From NCBI RefSeq assembly GCF_017876155.1, contig NZ_JAGINP010000012.1, forward strand, positions 62,001 through 126,000: 64,000 bases of DNA, in the 5' to 3' direction. The DNA is from Azospirillum rugosum. GTDB lineage: Bacteria; Pseudomonadota; Alphaproteobacteria; Azospirillales; Azospirillaceae. Below are positions 10,023 through 18,090 of the stretch, piece by piece. Every line of letters begins with the position of its first letter. Positions within the stretch are counted from its first letter, which is position 1. A program made the position numbers and the translations under genes. Under the pieces are notes generated by a model that was not told the DNA's origin, did not search any database, and worked only from the letters and a program-made list of their open reading frames with translations.

Positions 10023-10880
10023 TCAAGAAAGGCGGTCCGTCTGCTGGCCCGTTTGGCGGGCCGCCTGGCCCAACGCCGCGCGCAGGCGGTCCGCCACGCC
10101 GTCGCGGGCGACGAAGATGAAGTTGTTGATGTAGGTCTGCCCCTTCAGCCGGTGCGTGCCGGCCGGGTTCAGCGCCGCGCGCGACTGGTGGCGGGCCGGG
10201 TCGAAGGCGTCCAGGCTGCACAGCCGGCCGGACAGGACGAAATAGCCGCGGTAGCCGAGCGGCGCCAGCAGCGCCGCCAGCCTCGCCAGGGATCCGGGGC
10301 TGTGCCGCTCCTCGGCCTCCACCAGCAGGTTGGGGCGATGGCGCGCGATCAGCCGCATGCCGCCGGCGACCACCGCCGCCTCGTGCCCCTCCACGTCGAT
10401 CTTCACGAAACCGACGGGACCCTCGTCGAACCGGTCGAGCGTGAGACGCGGCACGGTCACCGCCGTGACCTCCTGCCCGTGGGCGTCCACCGCGCCCGCC
10501 TCGACCGACGCCAAGGCGGTGGCCTGCGGCACGTGCAGCACGATGGACCCGTCGCCGTCGCTCAGCGCGCAGCCTTCGATCCGCAGCCGGCCGGACGCGA
10601 CCAGAGAGCCGAACTTGGCGGCCAGCAGCCCCGCGAGCTTCGGGTTGGGCTCGAACGCGACCACGCGGGCGGCCTCACGGCACATCCAGAAGGTGTAGAT
10701 GCCGCTGTTGGCGCCGACGTCGAAGGCGGCCTCGCCGGGGACGCACAGGGCGGGAAGCAGGCGCAGCTCCGGCTCCGCATAATAGGGGGCGAGGCGGTCC
10801 CGCAGCCAGGTCAGGCGCCGGAACAGCGCCGGGTGGCGGGCCTCAATCTCGGCTTTCAGCGTGGATAGGTGATGGATCAT
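10023..10880 (-). CDS. FkbM-family methyltransferase
   Basis: 285 residues from MIHHLSTLKAEIEARHPALF; another ATG 48 bases upstream (10928) is possible, and neither has a strong ribosome site. The SAM-binding motif I is AAFDVGANSGIYTFWMCR, with the acidic motif II end in VVAFEPNP. The FkbM signature VGFVKIDVEGHEAAVVAGG is present. FkbM enzymes O-methylate sugars or polyketides. In this locus methylation of a polysaccharide residue is likely. It is divergent from the Wzz-like gene, and a second FkbM gene is at 16113. Confidence 0.9.
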   Translation of the reverse strand: MIHHLSTLKAEIEARHPALFRRLTWLRDRLAPYYAEPELRLLPALCVPGEAAFDVGANSGIYTFWMCREAARVVAFEPNPKLAGLLAAKFGSLVASGRLRIEGCALSDGDGSIVLHVPQATALASVEAGAVDAHGQEVTAVTVPRLTLDRFDEGPVGFVKIDVEGHEAAVVAGGMRLIARHRPNLLVEAEERHSPGSLARLAALLAPLGYRGYFVLSGRLCSLDAFDPARHQSRAALNPAGTHRLKGQTYINNFIFVARDGVADRLRAALGQAARQTGQQTDRLS

Positions 10881-10950
10881 GCAGGCGGCGCTCGGCTGGC
10901 TGCGCGGGGCAAAATCCGCGCGATGCATTCGGGCAACTTTTAGACAAATT

Positions 10951-11004
10951 GTTGCAAAACAGCAACCATGGAATGACAGAGGTACACCAAACATGGTAAA
11001 CCAT
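10951..11004. promoter_or_regulatory. Two palindromes in the divergent polysaccharide promoter region
   Basis: The 167-base gap between the FkbM and Wzz-like genes is AT-rich compared with its surroundings. It carries GTTGC-N6-GCAAC (10951-10966) and ATGGT-AA-ACCAT (10993-11004). Either could be a regulator site. No convincing -35/-10 pair was identified by eye. Confidence 0.35.
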
Positions 11005-11047
11005 TCAAACGAATTGCATACGCAACACCCTTTGGTACCCGCTCCCA

Positions 11048-13258
11048 ATGCTCTCTCAGGACCAGGAAATCCGGAGGCAAAGCCAGCCGGCTGAACAGCC
11101 GGACGGCCCTGCCATCCCATTTTCGAACGGGGCCTTATCGGCTGGCGGTGCTGCCGCGTTCACGCCGCGCGACCTGCTGATACTCGCTTTTTATCACAAG
11201 CGCGTCATCCTGGCGGTCGCTCTTCTTTCCGTCGTCGCGGGCTTGATCGCGGCAACCTACGCGCGCACGCAATACACGGCGGAAAGCCTGATCCTGATGA
11301 TGGTCGACCGCGAGCACGCGGGGCTTCAGGACGTCGGCGGCAGTCTTCCGTCCGTGCTGTCCATCGACGGGTTGAAGTCGGTCGACAGCGAAATCCGCAT
11401 CCTGGAGAGCCGCAAGGTCATCGAGGACACGCTGCAGGTCGTCGATCCCACGGTGCTGTTTCCCGAGCTGGGGCGGCCGCGGCTGTTCGGCCTGCTCCGC
11501 TCCGACGACGCGCAGGACCGCCTGGAAAAGGCGATCGACCTGTTCAAACGGCATCTGCGGGTGGAGCAGCAATCCGCGTCCAACATCGTCCGGCTGAGCT
11601 TCAGCCACGAAAACCCGGACGTTGCGGCGGACACCGTCAACGCCATCGCCGACGCCTATCTGAAGCGTCGCCGCGCGATCTTCGACATCCCGCGTTCGCC
11701 CTTCCTGGCATCGGAGCTGGCCCGCCATTCCGACCAGCTGAAGAGCATCGAGGAGCAGATCCTGCGCCTGAAGTCGGAGTATGAGATCGTCGACCTGGGG
11801 CAGGAAATCCTCCTCGCCGCCAATCAGGTGGACAGCATCGTCCAGCGCCGCCGCCAGACCCAGGAACGCCAGGCGGCGCTTCAGGCGGAGGTGTCCACGG
11901 CCCGGAAGCGGCTGGCCGCCCTGCCGGAGCGGGTCTTCGACTTCAAGGAGCAGAGCAACCAGACGCACAACGACGACGACCGCAACGTCCTGCTGCGCCT
12001 GGAGCTGGAACGCGACCGGCTGGCGTCGCAGTTCCTGCCGGACTACCCGCCGCTCCAGGAGATCGAGAAGAAGATCAAGACGGTGCGGCAGTCGATGAAG
12101 GGGGCGGAAAAGCCGGTCTTCAGCACCCAGCGCGAGGTGCGCAACCCGACCATCGCCTTCCTGAACAACCACCTGCTGACTCTGGAGATCGAACAGGACG
12201 CCGTGGCGCGCCAGCTGGCCGAACTGGACCGCCAGCACGCCATCGCGGTGGAGAAGGTCGGGCGCCTGCGCAAGGCGGAAACCGAGCTGCACGACCTGGA
12301 GCGCACGCGCGGCGTCCTGGAGGGCATCTACCGCGACTACGCCCAGCGCACGGAGGCCGCCCGCGCCGAGGAGGAGGCCGCGAAGGTGCGGACCTCCAAC
12401 GTCCGCGTGGTGCAGCCGGGCGTCGCGCCCGCGACCGGGACGAGCATGGGACCGAGCTTCATCATCGCCGGCCTCGTCGGCGGCATCCTCCTGGGCGCGG
12501 CGGCCGGCGTGCTCGCGACTTGGTTGCGTCAGGTCTACATCCTGCCGCACGAGATCGAGCGCGACCTCGGCGTGCCGGCCATCGCCAGCTTCGCCGACAC
12601 GGCCGGAGAGCTGGCCTCCCCGGGCGCGCAGCAGGAGCTGATCCATCTCGCGGCCCAACTGCTCGACCACGGCGTGGGGGAGCGGCCGATGTCGCTGCTC
12701 CAGTTCGTCACCGCCAACGAGGGCGACGGGGAGGCGGTGGTGGCGCGCGGCTTGGCGTTGGAGCTTGCCAAGGGCCGCGGCCTGCGCACGCTGGTCATCG
12801 ACCTGTGCGGCGACGGCACCGGGCAGCTGATGGCGATCAACGCCTCCGCCGACCCGGCCGCGGGCGATGCGCTGGCCCCGTCCGACGCGCTGCTGGCGGC
12901 GGAGCTGGACGCCGTCCCGTCCACCGTCCCGCTGCTGTGGGTGTCCAAGGCGGCGCCGGATTCGGCGCTGGGCAGCCTGCGCACGCCCATCGCCCAGTCG
13001 CGCCAGATGCTGGAACGGCTGCGCCAGCGCTTCGACATGATTTTGATCCTGTCGCCGCCGATCGGCAGCAGCCATCTTGCGCGCCGCCTGTCGCCCATGG
13101 CCGACGCCAACATCCTGATCGCGCGCGCCGAGCACACCCGCGCCCCGGTCGCCGCCCGGATGCGCGATTCCATCCTGGCGTCCGGCGGCGACATCGTCGG
13201 GCTGGTGCTGACCGGTCGGCACTTCCACATCCCGCAGGTGATCTACCGATGGCTGTGA
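11048..13258 (+). CDS. Wzz/GumC-like chain-length protein with degenerate tyrosine-kinase (Wzc) domain
   Basis: 736 residues. The Wzz architecture is complete: a cytoplasmic N-tail, TM1 near 52-70, a long periplasmic coiled-coil region (about 190-450), and TM2 near 468-490. It is followed by a roughly 240-residue cytoplasmic domain in the place of the BY-kinase of ExoP/Wzc. The Walker A position reads FVTANEGDGEAVV (about residue 552), lacking the GxxGxGKS/T lysine, and there is no tyrosine-rich tail. It therefore appears to be a catalytically dead co-polymerase that sets chain length and couples to the outer-membrane exporter encoded next. Its stop overlaps the next ATG by ten bases. Confidence 0.88.
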   Translation: MLSQDQEIRRQSQPAEQPDGPAIPFSNGALSAGGAAAFTPRDLLILAFYHKRVILAVALLSVVAGLIAATYARTQYTAESLILMMVDREHAGLQDVGGSLPSVLSIDGLKSVDSEIRILESRKVIEDTLQVVDPTVLFPELGRPRLFGLLRSDDAQDRLEKAIDLFKRHLRVEQQSASNIVRLSFSHENPDVAADTVNAIADAYLKRRRAIFDIPRSPFLASELARHSDQLKSIEEQILRLKSEYEIVDLGQEILLAANQVDSIVQRRRQTQERQAALQAEVSTARKRLAALPERVFDFKEQSNQTHNDDDRNVLLRLELERDRLASQFLPDYPPLQEIEKKIKTVRQSMKGAEKPVFSTQREVRNPTIAFLNNHLLTLEIEQDAVARQLAELDRQHAIAVEKVGRLRKAETELHDLERTRGVLEGIYRDYAQRTEAARAEEEAAKVRTSNVRVVQPGVAPATGTSMGPSFIIAGLVGGILLGAAAGVLATWLRQVYILPHEIERDLGVPAIASFADTAGELASPGAQQELIHLAAQLLDHGVGERPMSLLQFVTANEGDGEAVVARGLALELAKGRGLRTLVIDLCGDGTGQLMAINASADPAAGDALAPSDALLAAELDAVPSTVPLLWVSKAAPDSALGSLRTPIAQSRQMLERLRQRFDMILILSPPIGSSHLARRLSPMADANILIARAEHTRAPVAARMRDSILASGGDIVGLVLTGRHFHIPQVIYRWL

Positions 13259-13974
13259 CGCGCTGCATTCTGTTGCTGGCGGTGGCGGCGCTGGGCGCCT
13301 GCACCGGCCAGTCCCTGTCGCCGAAGCAGGCGATGCCGGAAGGCTTCGCCGGGTGGGAGGACGCCGTTCCGGCCTACCGCCTGGGGCCGGGAGACCGTTT
13401 CCAGGTGAAGTTCACGCTCGTCCCGGACATGGACGAGGAGGTGATGATCGGCCCCGACGGGTCGGCCGGCCTGCGCATGGCCGGGCAGGTGGAGGCCGCC
13501 GGCCTGACCCCGACCGAACTCGCCGGCCTCATCGAGACCAAGGCCAAGCGCTGGATGCGCGCCCCGCAGGTCAGCGTCGGCCTGCGCGAGACGCCGTCGA
13601 ACCGCGCCTATGTCGGCGGTTCCGTCGCCCGCCCCGGCCCCTACCTGCTGAACGGCCGCGTCGGCGTCATGGAGGCGATCATGCTGGCCGGCGGCTTCGA
13701 CCGCGAGGCCCGGTATGAGGAGGTCGTGCTGATCCGGCGCAACCCGCAGAACAAGCCGATGCTGCGCACCATCGACCTGCGCAACTTCATCGAGACGGGG
13801 ACGGCGGTCGGCGATGTGCCGATGGCCGCCGGCGACATCCTGTTCGTGCCGCGCAGCTCCATCGCCGAAACCGGCCTTTGGGTGGAACAGTTCATCAACC
13901 GCGTCGTGCCGTTCGAGCGCGTGTTCAGCTACACCATCGGCCGCACGCACGGCGTTTCGACGAGCTTCCCATGA
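13249..13974 (+). CDS. Polysaccharide export outer-membrane lipoprotein (Wza/OPX family, short form)
   Basis: 241 residues starting MAVTRCILLLAVAALGACTG with a lipobox (LGAC). A Poly_export domain follows (YRLGPGDRFQVKFTLVPDMD...) and then an SLBB-like domain (AYVGGSVARPGPYLLNGRVGVMEAIMLAGG). It is much shorter than E. coli Wza (about 380 residues), so it may lack part of the outer-membrane barrel and need a partner. It forms the export channel that works with the preceding Wzz/Wzc-like protein. It overlaps its neighbours on both sides (10 bases, then ATGA). Confidence 0.9.
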   Translation: MAVTRCILLLAVAALGACTGQSLSPKQAMPEGFAGWEDAVPAYRLGPGDRFQVKFTLVPDMDEEVMIGPDGSAGLRMAGQVEAAGLTPTELAGLIETKAKRWMRAPQVSVGLRETPSNRAYVGGSVARPGPYLLNGRVGVMEAIMLAGGFDREARYEEVVLIRRNPQNKPMLRTIDLRNFIETGTAVGDVPMAAGDILFVPRSSIAETGLWVEQFINRVVPFERVFSYTIGRTHGVSTSFP

Positions 13975-14804
13975 CGCCGGCGGTTTCCACGGAGGACATC
14001 CCCGCGGACTTGGTCTTCGGCGTCCGCATCGCCCGGCTGGACGTGGCCGGCGCTGCGGAGGCCATCGCCGGCCGCGCGCCGGAGGCTCCCTTCGCCTATG
14101 TCGTAACGCCGAACGCGCAGCATGTGGTGCGCCTGCACCGTGGCGACGCACCCTTCCGCGCGGCTTATGACGCCGCGTGGCTGCGGCTGTGCGACAGCCA
14201 GATCATGCGGCTGCTCGTCCGCCTGCTGTTCGGCCGCCGCCTGCCGAGCGCCCCGGGCAGCGATCTGACGGCGCACCTCTTCGCGCACCAGATCACGCCG
14301 GACGACCCCATCACGGTCATCGGCGGCAACGACGAGCTGGTGCGGCGCCTGCATGCGCGCTTCGGCCTGACGCGGCTGGCGCTGCACGAACCGCCCATGG
14401 GCTTCTCCGCCGACCCGCGGGAGGTGGAGCGCTGCGTCCGCTTCGTGCTCGACCATCCCGCCCGCTACGTCTTCCTGGCGGTCGGCGCGCCGCAGTCCGA
14501 ATGCCTGGCGCTGGCCATCCGGGACACCGGGCGGGCGACGGGCGTGGGCCTGTGCGTCGGCAGCTCCCTGCTGTTCGTCACGGGGATGGTGGAGCGGGCG
14601 CCGCCCCTGGTCCGGCGGCTTGCCCTGGAATGGTTGTTCCGGCTGGCGTTGAACCCGCGGGGGCACGCACGGCGCGTGTTCGTGGATTCGCTGCCGCTGA
14701 TCGGCATCGCACTGTCGTCCTGGTGGGCGGACCGGCTGGGGCGCACACGGTCCAAGACGGCCCGGCCCAAGACGGCCCGGCCCAAGACGGTGCTGCGCCC
14801 GTGA
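13971..14804 (+). CDS. WecG/TagA/CpsF-family glycosyltransferase
   Basis: 277 residues from the ATG that overlaps the previous stop (ATGA). Family features include VVTPNAQHVVRLHRGD near the N-terminus, the conserved aspartate in LCDSQIMRLL, and LAVGAPQSECLALAI. These GT26 enzymes add an N-acetylmannosamine(-uronic) type sugar to a lipid-linked acceptor as the second step of repeat-unit assembly. The first sugar would be loaded by the undecaprenyl-phosphate transferase at 18024-19550. The C-terminus carries the KTARP pentapeptide repeated in tandem. Its stop overlaps the next start (GTGA). Confidence 0.9.
   Translation: MTPAVSTEDIPADLVFGVRIARLDVAGAAEAIAGRAPEAPFAYVVTPNAQHVVRLHRGDAPFRAAYDAAWLRLCDSQIMRLLVRLLFGRRLPSAPGSDLTAHLFAHQITPDDPITVIGGNDELVRRLHARFGLTRLALHEPPMGFSADPREVERCVRFVLDHPARYVFLAVGAPQSECLALAIRDTGRATGVGLCVGSSLLFVTGMVERAPPLVRRLALEWLFRLALNPRGHARRVFVDSLPLIGIALSSWWADRLGRTRSKTARPKTARPKTVLRP
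14754..14790 (+). repeat. 15-bp tandem repeat at the 3' end of the WecG-like gene
   Basis: The unit AAGACGGCCCGGCCC occurs twice exactly and a third time in part, encoding KTARP-KTARP-KT at the extreme C-terminus. The unit is a multiple of three, so copy-number change would alter tail length without a frameshift. The basic tail could help membrane association. Confidence 0.85.
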
Positions 14805-16105
14805 TCATCGACCTGGCGACGAGGCGGCGCGGGCGCATCCTGCGTCCGGTCCGGGCGGCGGCCCCGCGCCGCGCCCTGCCACGGTCGCTGGTCGCCCTGC
14901 TGCTTCTGGTCGTCCTGCCCCTGTTCGGGCAGACCTTCCATTACATGGTGGACGTGCCGCCGCTCTACGCCCTGTCGAAGGCGTGGCCGGTGCTGACCAT
15001 CCCGTTGGCCGTCTACGCGCTGGCGCAGATCGAGCTTCCGCACACGTCGCTCGGCGTCGCGCTGCTCGCCTACCTCGTGGCGATCACGCCGGCGGTGTCG
15101 ATGGTCCAGCTCGGCAACGGGCTGACGGACGCGCTGGCGACCACCGTCAAGGTCTGGCCCTTCGCCTATGTGTTCTCGCTGAGCGCCCTGCTGGTTCTGC
15201 TGCGGCCCACGCTGCCGCAGATCCGCGGCGCGCTGGTCGTGCTGGGTGCGGGCACCTTCGTCGTCATGCTGGCGCTGTGGCTGGTGATGCCGTTGGGGGC
15301 CTACGCCACCGACCCGCTGAAAAGCAAGCTGCTGATGTACGACTTCGAGCGCGGCTACCGCATCTTCATGCCGATGTTCTTCGGCGTGCTGTTCCTGCTG
15401 TACCTGACGCGGCGGTTCTGCGCGTACCGGGAATGGTGGACCCTGCCGCTGTTCCTGATCGGCCTTCTGCTGATGGTCTGGATCTACAAGCAGCGCACGG
15501 TTCTGGGCGGTGTCGTGCTGGTGGCCGGCTTCGCGATGCTCACCTCCGCGCGCGGCTGGTGGCGAATCGTGGCGGTCGCTGCGGCCGTGCTGGGCGCCAT
15601 CGCGCTGGCGGTCGTCTACAGCGGGCTGCTCGCCGACCATGTGGAGAAGTTGCTCGGCGCGTCCCTGTCGATCCGGCAGAACTCCATCGCGCTGGCGCTG
15701 GACTTCCTGGAGGTGACGCCGCTGCGCTGGCTGCTGGGCGTCGGCGCGATCACCCGCTTCAGCACCGTGACCCTGGCCGACCTGCTGGGCAACAGCCAGT
15801 TCTACCTGGCCGACATCGGCTGGATCGGCGTCGTGTTCGAATACGGCGTGATCGGCGCCGTCCTGATCGCCGCCTTCTACGTCGCGGCCTTCCGCACCGC
15901 CCGCCGGGCGGCCAGGGACGGCGACCCGATGGCGCAGGCGCTGGCCGACTACGTCCTGTACGCGCTCGCCACCTCCACCGTCTATTCCGTCGTCTTCACG
16001 CCCGGCGAGGTCGCCAGCGTGATGGCGCTCGCCGTCTATTGGCGCACCGCCGGCCGTCCTAATGCCCCCAGCCCAATGCACTCAGCCCGAAGCCCCCTCA
16101 CGTGA
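14801..16105 (+). CDS. O-antigen ligase/Wzy-like polymerase family membrane protein
   Basis: About 434 residues from a GTG overlapping the previous stop. The first residues are basic (MIIDLATRRRGR), and 10-12 hydrophobic helices follow. A large loop (about residues 275-325) contains LSIRQNSIALALDFLEVTPL and LLGNSQFYLADIGW, similar in position to the catalytic periplasmic loop of the O-antigen ligase/Wzy superfamily. It would polymerise or ligate the polysaccharide repeat units delivered by the flippase. Ligase and polymerase cannot be told apart by sequence alone; its place in an exopolysaccharide operon with Wzz- and Wza-like genes favours polymerase. Confidence 0.8.
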   Translation: MIIDLATRRRGRILRPVRAAAPRRALPRSLVALLLLVVLPLFGQTFHYMVDVPPLYALSKAWPVLTIPLAVYALAQIELPHTSLGVALLAYLVAITPAVSMVQLGNGLTDALATTVKVWPFAYVFSLSALLVLLRPTLPQIRGALVVLGAGTFVVMLALWLVMPLGAYATDPLKSKLLMYDFERGYRIFMPMFFGVLFLLYLTRRFCAYREWWTLPLFLIGLLLMVWIYKQRTVLGGVVLVAGFAMLTSARGWWRIVAVAAAVLGAIALAVVYSGLLADHVEKLLGASLSIRQNSIALALDFLEVTPLRWLLGVGAITRFSTVTLADLLGNSQFYLADIGWIGVVFEYGVIGAVLIAAFYVAAFRTARRAARDGDPMAQALADYVLYALATSTVYSVVFTPGEVASVMALAVYWRTAGRPNAPSPMHSARSPLT

Positions 16106-16112
16106 GCAGGCC

Positions 16113-17027
16113 ATGACCGCAGCTTCGCCCTCCCGACCCGCCTTCTTCCGCCGCCTGCGCCGTCTTCTCGCCCATCCGGGCTTCCGCGCGGAGCCCGTCG
16201 CGGTGCTGGCGCGCGCCGCCTTGTGGGCCGGCTGCGTCGCCATGAAGCAGAGCCCGCGCTTCAGCCTGACCGCCGGCGGCGAGCGGCTGCGCGTGCCGCC
16301 GGACCTGCGCTACACCTCCGTCACCGCCTTCGTGCTGCGCGACTGGTCGGAGCCGGAACTGCGGGAGCTTCAGCAGTTCGTCCGCCCCGGCGCGGTGTTC
16401 ATCGACGCCGGCGCCAACATCGGCCTCTACACGCTGAAGGCGGCGCGGCTCGCCGGGCCGGAGGGCACCGTGGTGGCGGTGGAGCCGGGTCGGACCGCCG
16501 CCGACCGCCTCGCCGCCAACGTCGCGCTGAACCGCTTCGCCAAGGTGCATCTGGTGCGCAAGGCGCTGTCTGACCGCAACGGCACGGCCGTCCTGCACCA
16601 CGTCGTCGCGGGCGGCGACCTCCAGGCCTTCTCCCTGCTGGGCGACAGCGCGACCCGCGAGGGGGAGGAGGTTGCGACGGTGACGCTCGACAGCCTGGTG
16701 GAGGAGCTGAAGCTGCCGCGGATCGACTGCATCAAGATGGACGTCGAGGGGGCCGAGCCGATGGTGGTGGAGGGCGCGCGGCGCAGCCTGGAGCGCTGGC
16801 ACCCGACCATCCTCTTCGAGGTCAACAGCGCCATCCTGCACCGCCGCGGGGAGCGCACCGACGCCTGCTGGGACCGGCTGGAGGAACTCGGCTACCGATT
16901 CTGGCGGTTGCAGGACGGCCGGCTGGTGCCGATCGACCGGGTGCCGGACGACTTCTGCAACGTGGTCGCGATGCACGAGGCCGCCGGGACGGACGCAGAG
17001 AGGGCGGCCGCCGAAACCGCCGTCTGA
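16113..17027 (+). CDS. FkbM-family methyltransferase (second copy)
   Basis: 304 residues from MTAASPSRPAFFRRLRRL; a GAGCAGG ribosome site lies just upstream, better than the in-frame start at 16062. SAM motif I is FIDAGANIGLYTLKAARLAG, with the acidic end VVAVEPGR and the FkbM signature IDCIKMDVEGAEPMVVEGA. It probably methylates a sugar of the exported polysaccharide. It is the last gene of the plus-strand operon 11048-17027 and converges with the GH18 gene with almost no gap. Confidence 0.9.
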   Translation: MTAASPSRPAFFRRLRRLLAHPGFRAEPVAVLARAALWAGCVAMKQSPRFSLTAGGERLRVPPDLRYTSVTAFVLRDWSEPELRELQQFVRPGAVFIDAGANIGLYTLKAARLAGPEGTVVAVEPGRTAADRLAANVALNRFAKVHLVRKALSDRNGTAVLHHVVAGGDLQAFSLLGDSATREGEEVATVTLDSLVEELKLPRIDCIKMDVEGAEPMVVEGARRSLERWHPTILFEVNSAILHRRGERTDACWDRLEELGYRFWRLQDGRLVPIDRVPDDFCNVVAMHEAAGTDAERAAAETAV

Positions 17028-17028
17028 T

Positions 17029-18090
17029 CTAGGGCAGCGGCTGGTCGCAGTCGGCGAGGCCCAGGCCACGGCACAGCGCCTGGGCCAGCAGGCGGCCATC
17101 CGGGTTGTCCGGCCCAATCGGATCGGGCGGGCGGCCGAGCAGCGGGTACAGCATCATACCGGCGCGTTCGTCAGCCTGCGCCTCTTGGGCCACCTGGCGG
17201 GCCAGCCTCTCGGCCAGAGGCACCGTGTAGGTCGGCCCGCCTAGCTGGCTCGGCGGGACCTGAACGCCCAGCGCGAGCGGCCCGCTCCAGACCTGACGGT
17301 AGGCCTGGTAGGCCTGCCAGGGATCGAAGGTCGGGCCGGCCTCGTACGCCATGACGGAGACGAGGTCGATCGCCGCCGCCTGGGGCGAGCGCAGCAGGTT
17401 GAGCATGGAGCCGGTGTAGCGCCCGCGCGGCTGGGCGTTCTGCCAGGCGCCCTCGCCATAGGCGCCGATGCTCCAACCGGGGACGGTCAGCAACAGGGGG
17501 CGCGGGAAGGCGGCGCGGAAGCGGCCGACCAGATCCTGCCATGCACCGTCCGACAGGCAGCGCATCCGTCCCGGCGGCCGCAGGGCGCAGCCGGGCGACT
17601 CCGGCTCGAAGTCCAGGTCCACGCCGTCCACGCCCAGGTCGCGGACCAGCCGGACGATGGCGTCCAGGTCGAGGGCGTCCCAATTGTTGTAGTTGGCGCC
17701 GCCGACGGCGAGCAGCACGCGCGTGCCCGGCTGGCGCCGCTTCAGCAGCGCGACGGCGTCCCGCAGCACCGTGCCCGGAAAGCCGTACTGGAGCCCCGTC
17801 TTGGACAGGTCGAGGCGACCCCAATAGACCGCATCCGGCCGCACGAAGGACAGCGCCACCATGTTCATGTAGGAGGGCAGGGACGCCAGCGTGGTGGCCG
17901 CCGGGCCGGTCGCCGGGCGCTCGTACCAGCTGTCGTGGTAGACCAGCAGCGGGCGCGCCGGCACGCCCTGCGCCTGCGCCTTGTCCACACCGAGCAGCGC
18001 CGCCGATGCGAGCAGCAGGGAGGCTAGAAAACGTCGCGCCCGAACAAACCCGTGGCGAGGGTGCTGACCATGATCTTTGCGTCGAGCCAT
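17029..18090 (-). CDS. Secreted GH18-like glycoside hydrolase
   Basis: 353 residues from MARRKDHGQHPRHG; the signal peptide core is FLASLLLASAALLGVDKAQA. The mature domain is a TIM-barrel chitinase-like fold with the GH18 signature DGVDLDFE (D155, D158, D160 and the catalytic acid E162), preceded by the strand LLAVGG. It should cleave beta-linked N-acetylhexosamine-containing glycans. In this locus it may trim, release or length-control the exported polysaccharide, perhaps at N-acetylhexosamine residues. Its start overlaps the end of the sugar transferase gene by 67 bases, so the two are probably in one transcript. Confidence 0.82.
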   Translation of the reverse strand: MARRKDHGQHPRHGFVRARRFLASLLLASAALLGVDKAQAQGVPARPLLVYHDSWYERPATGPAATTLASLPSYMNMVALSFVRPDAVYWGRLDLSKTGLQYGFPGTVLRDAVALLKRRQPGTRVLLAVGGANYNNWDALDLDAIVRLVRDLGVDGVDLDFEPESPGCALRPPGRMRCLSDGAWQDLVGRFRAAFPRPLLLTVPGWSIGAYGEGAWQNAQPRGRYTGSMLNLLRSPQAAAIDLVSVMAYEAGPTFDPWQAYQAYRQVWSGPLALGVQVPPSQLGGPTYTVPLAERLARQVAQEAQADERAGMMLYPLLGRPPDPIGPDNPDGRLLAQALCRGLGLADCDQPLP

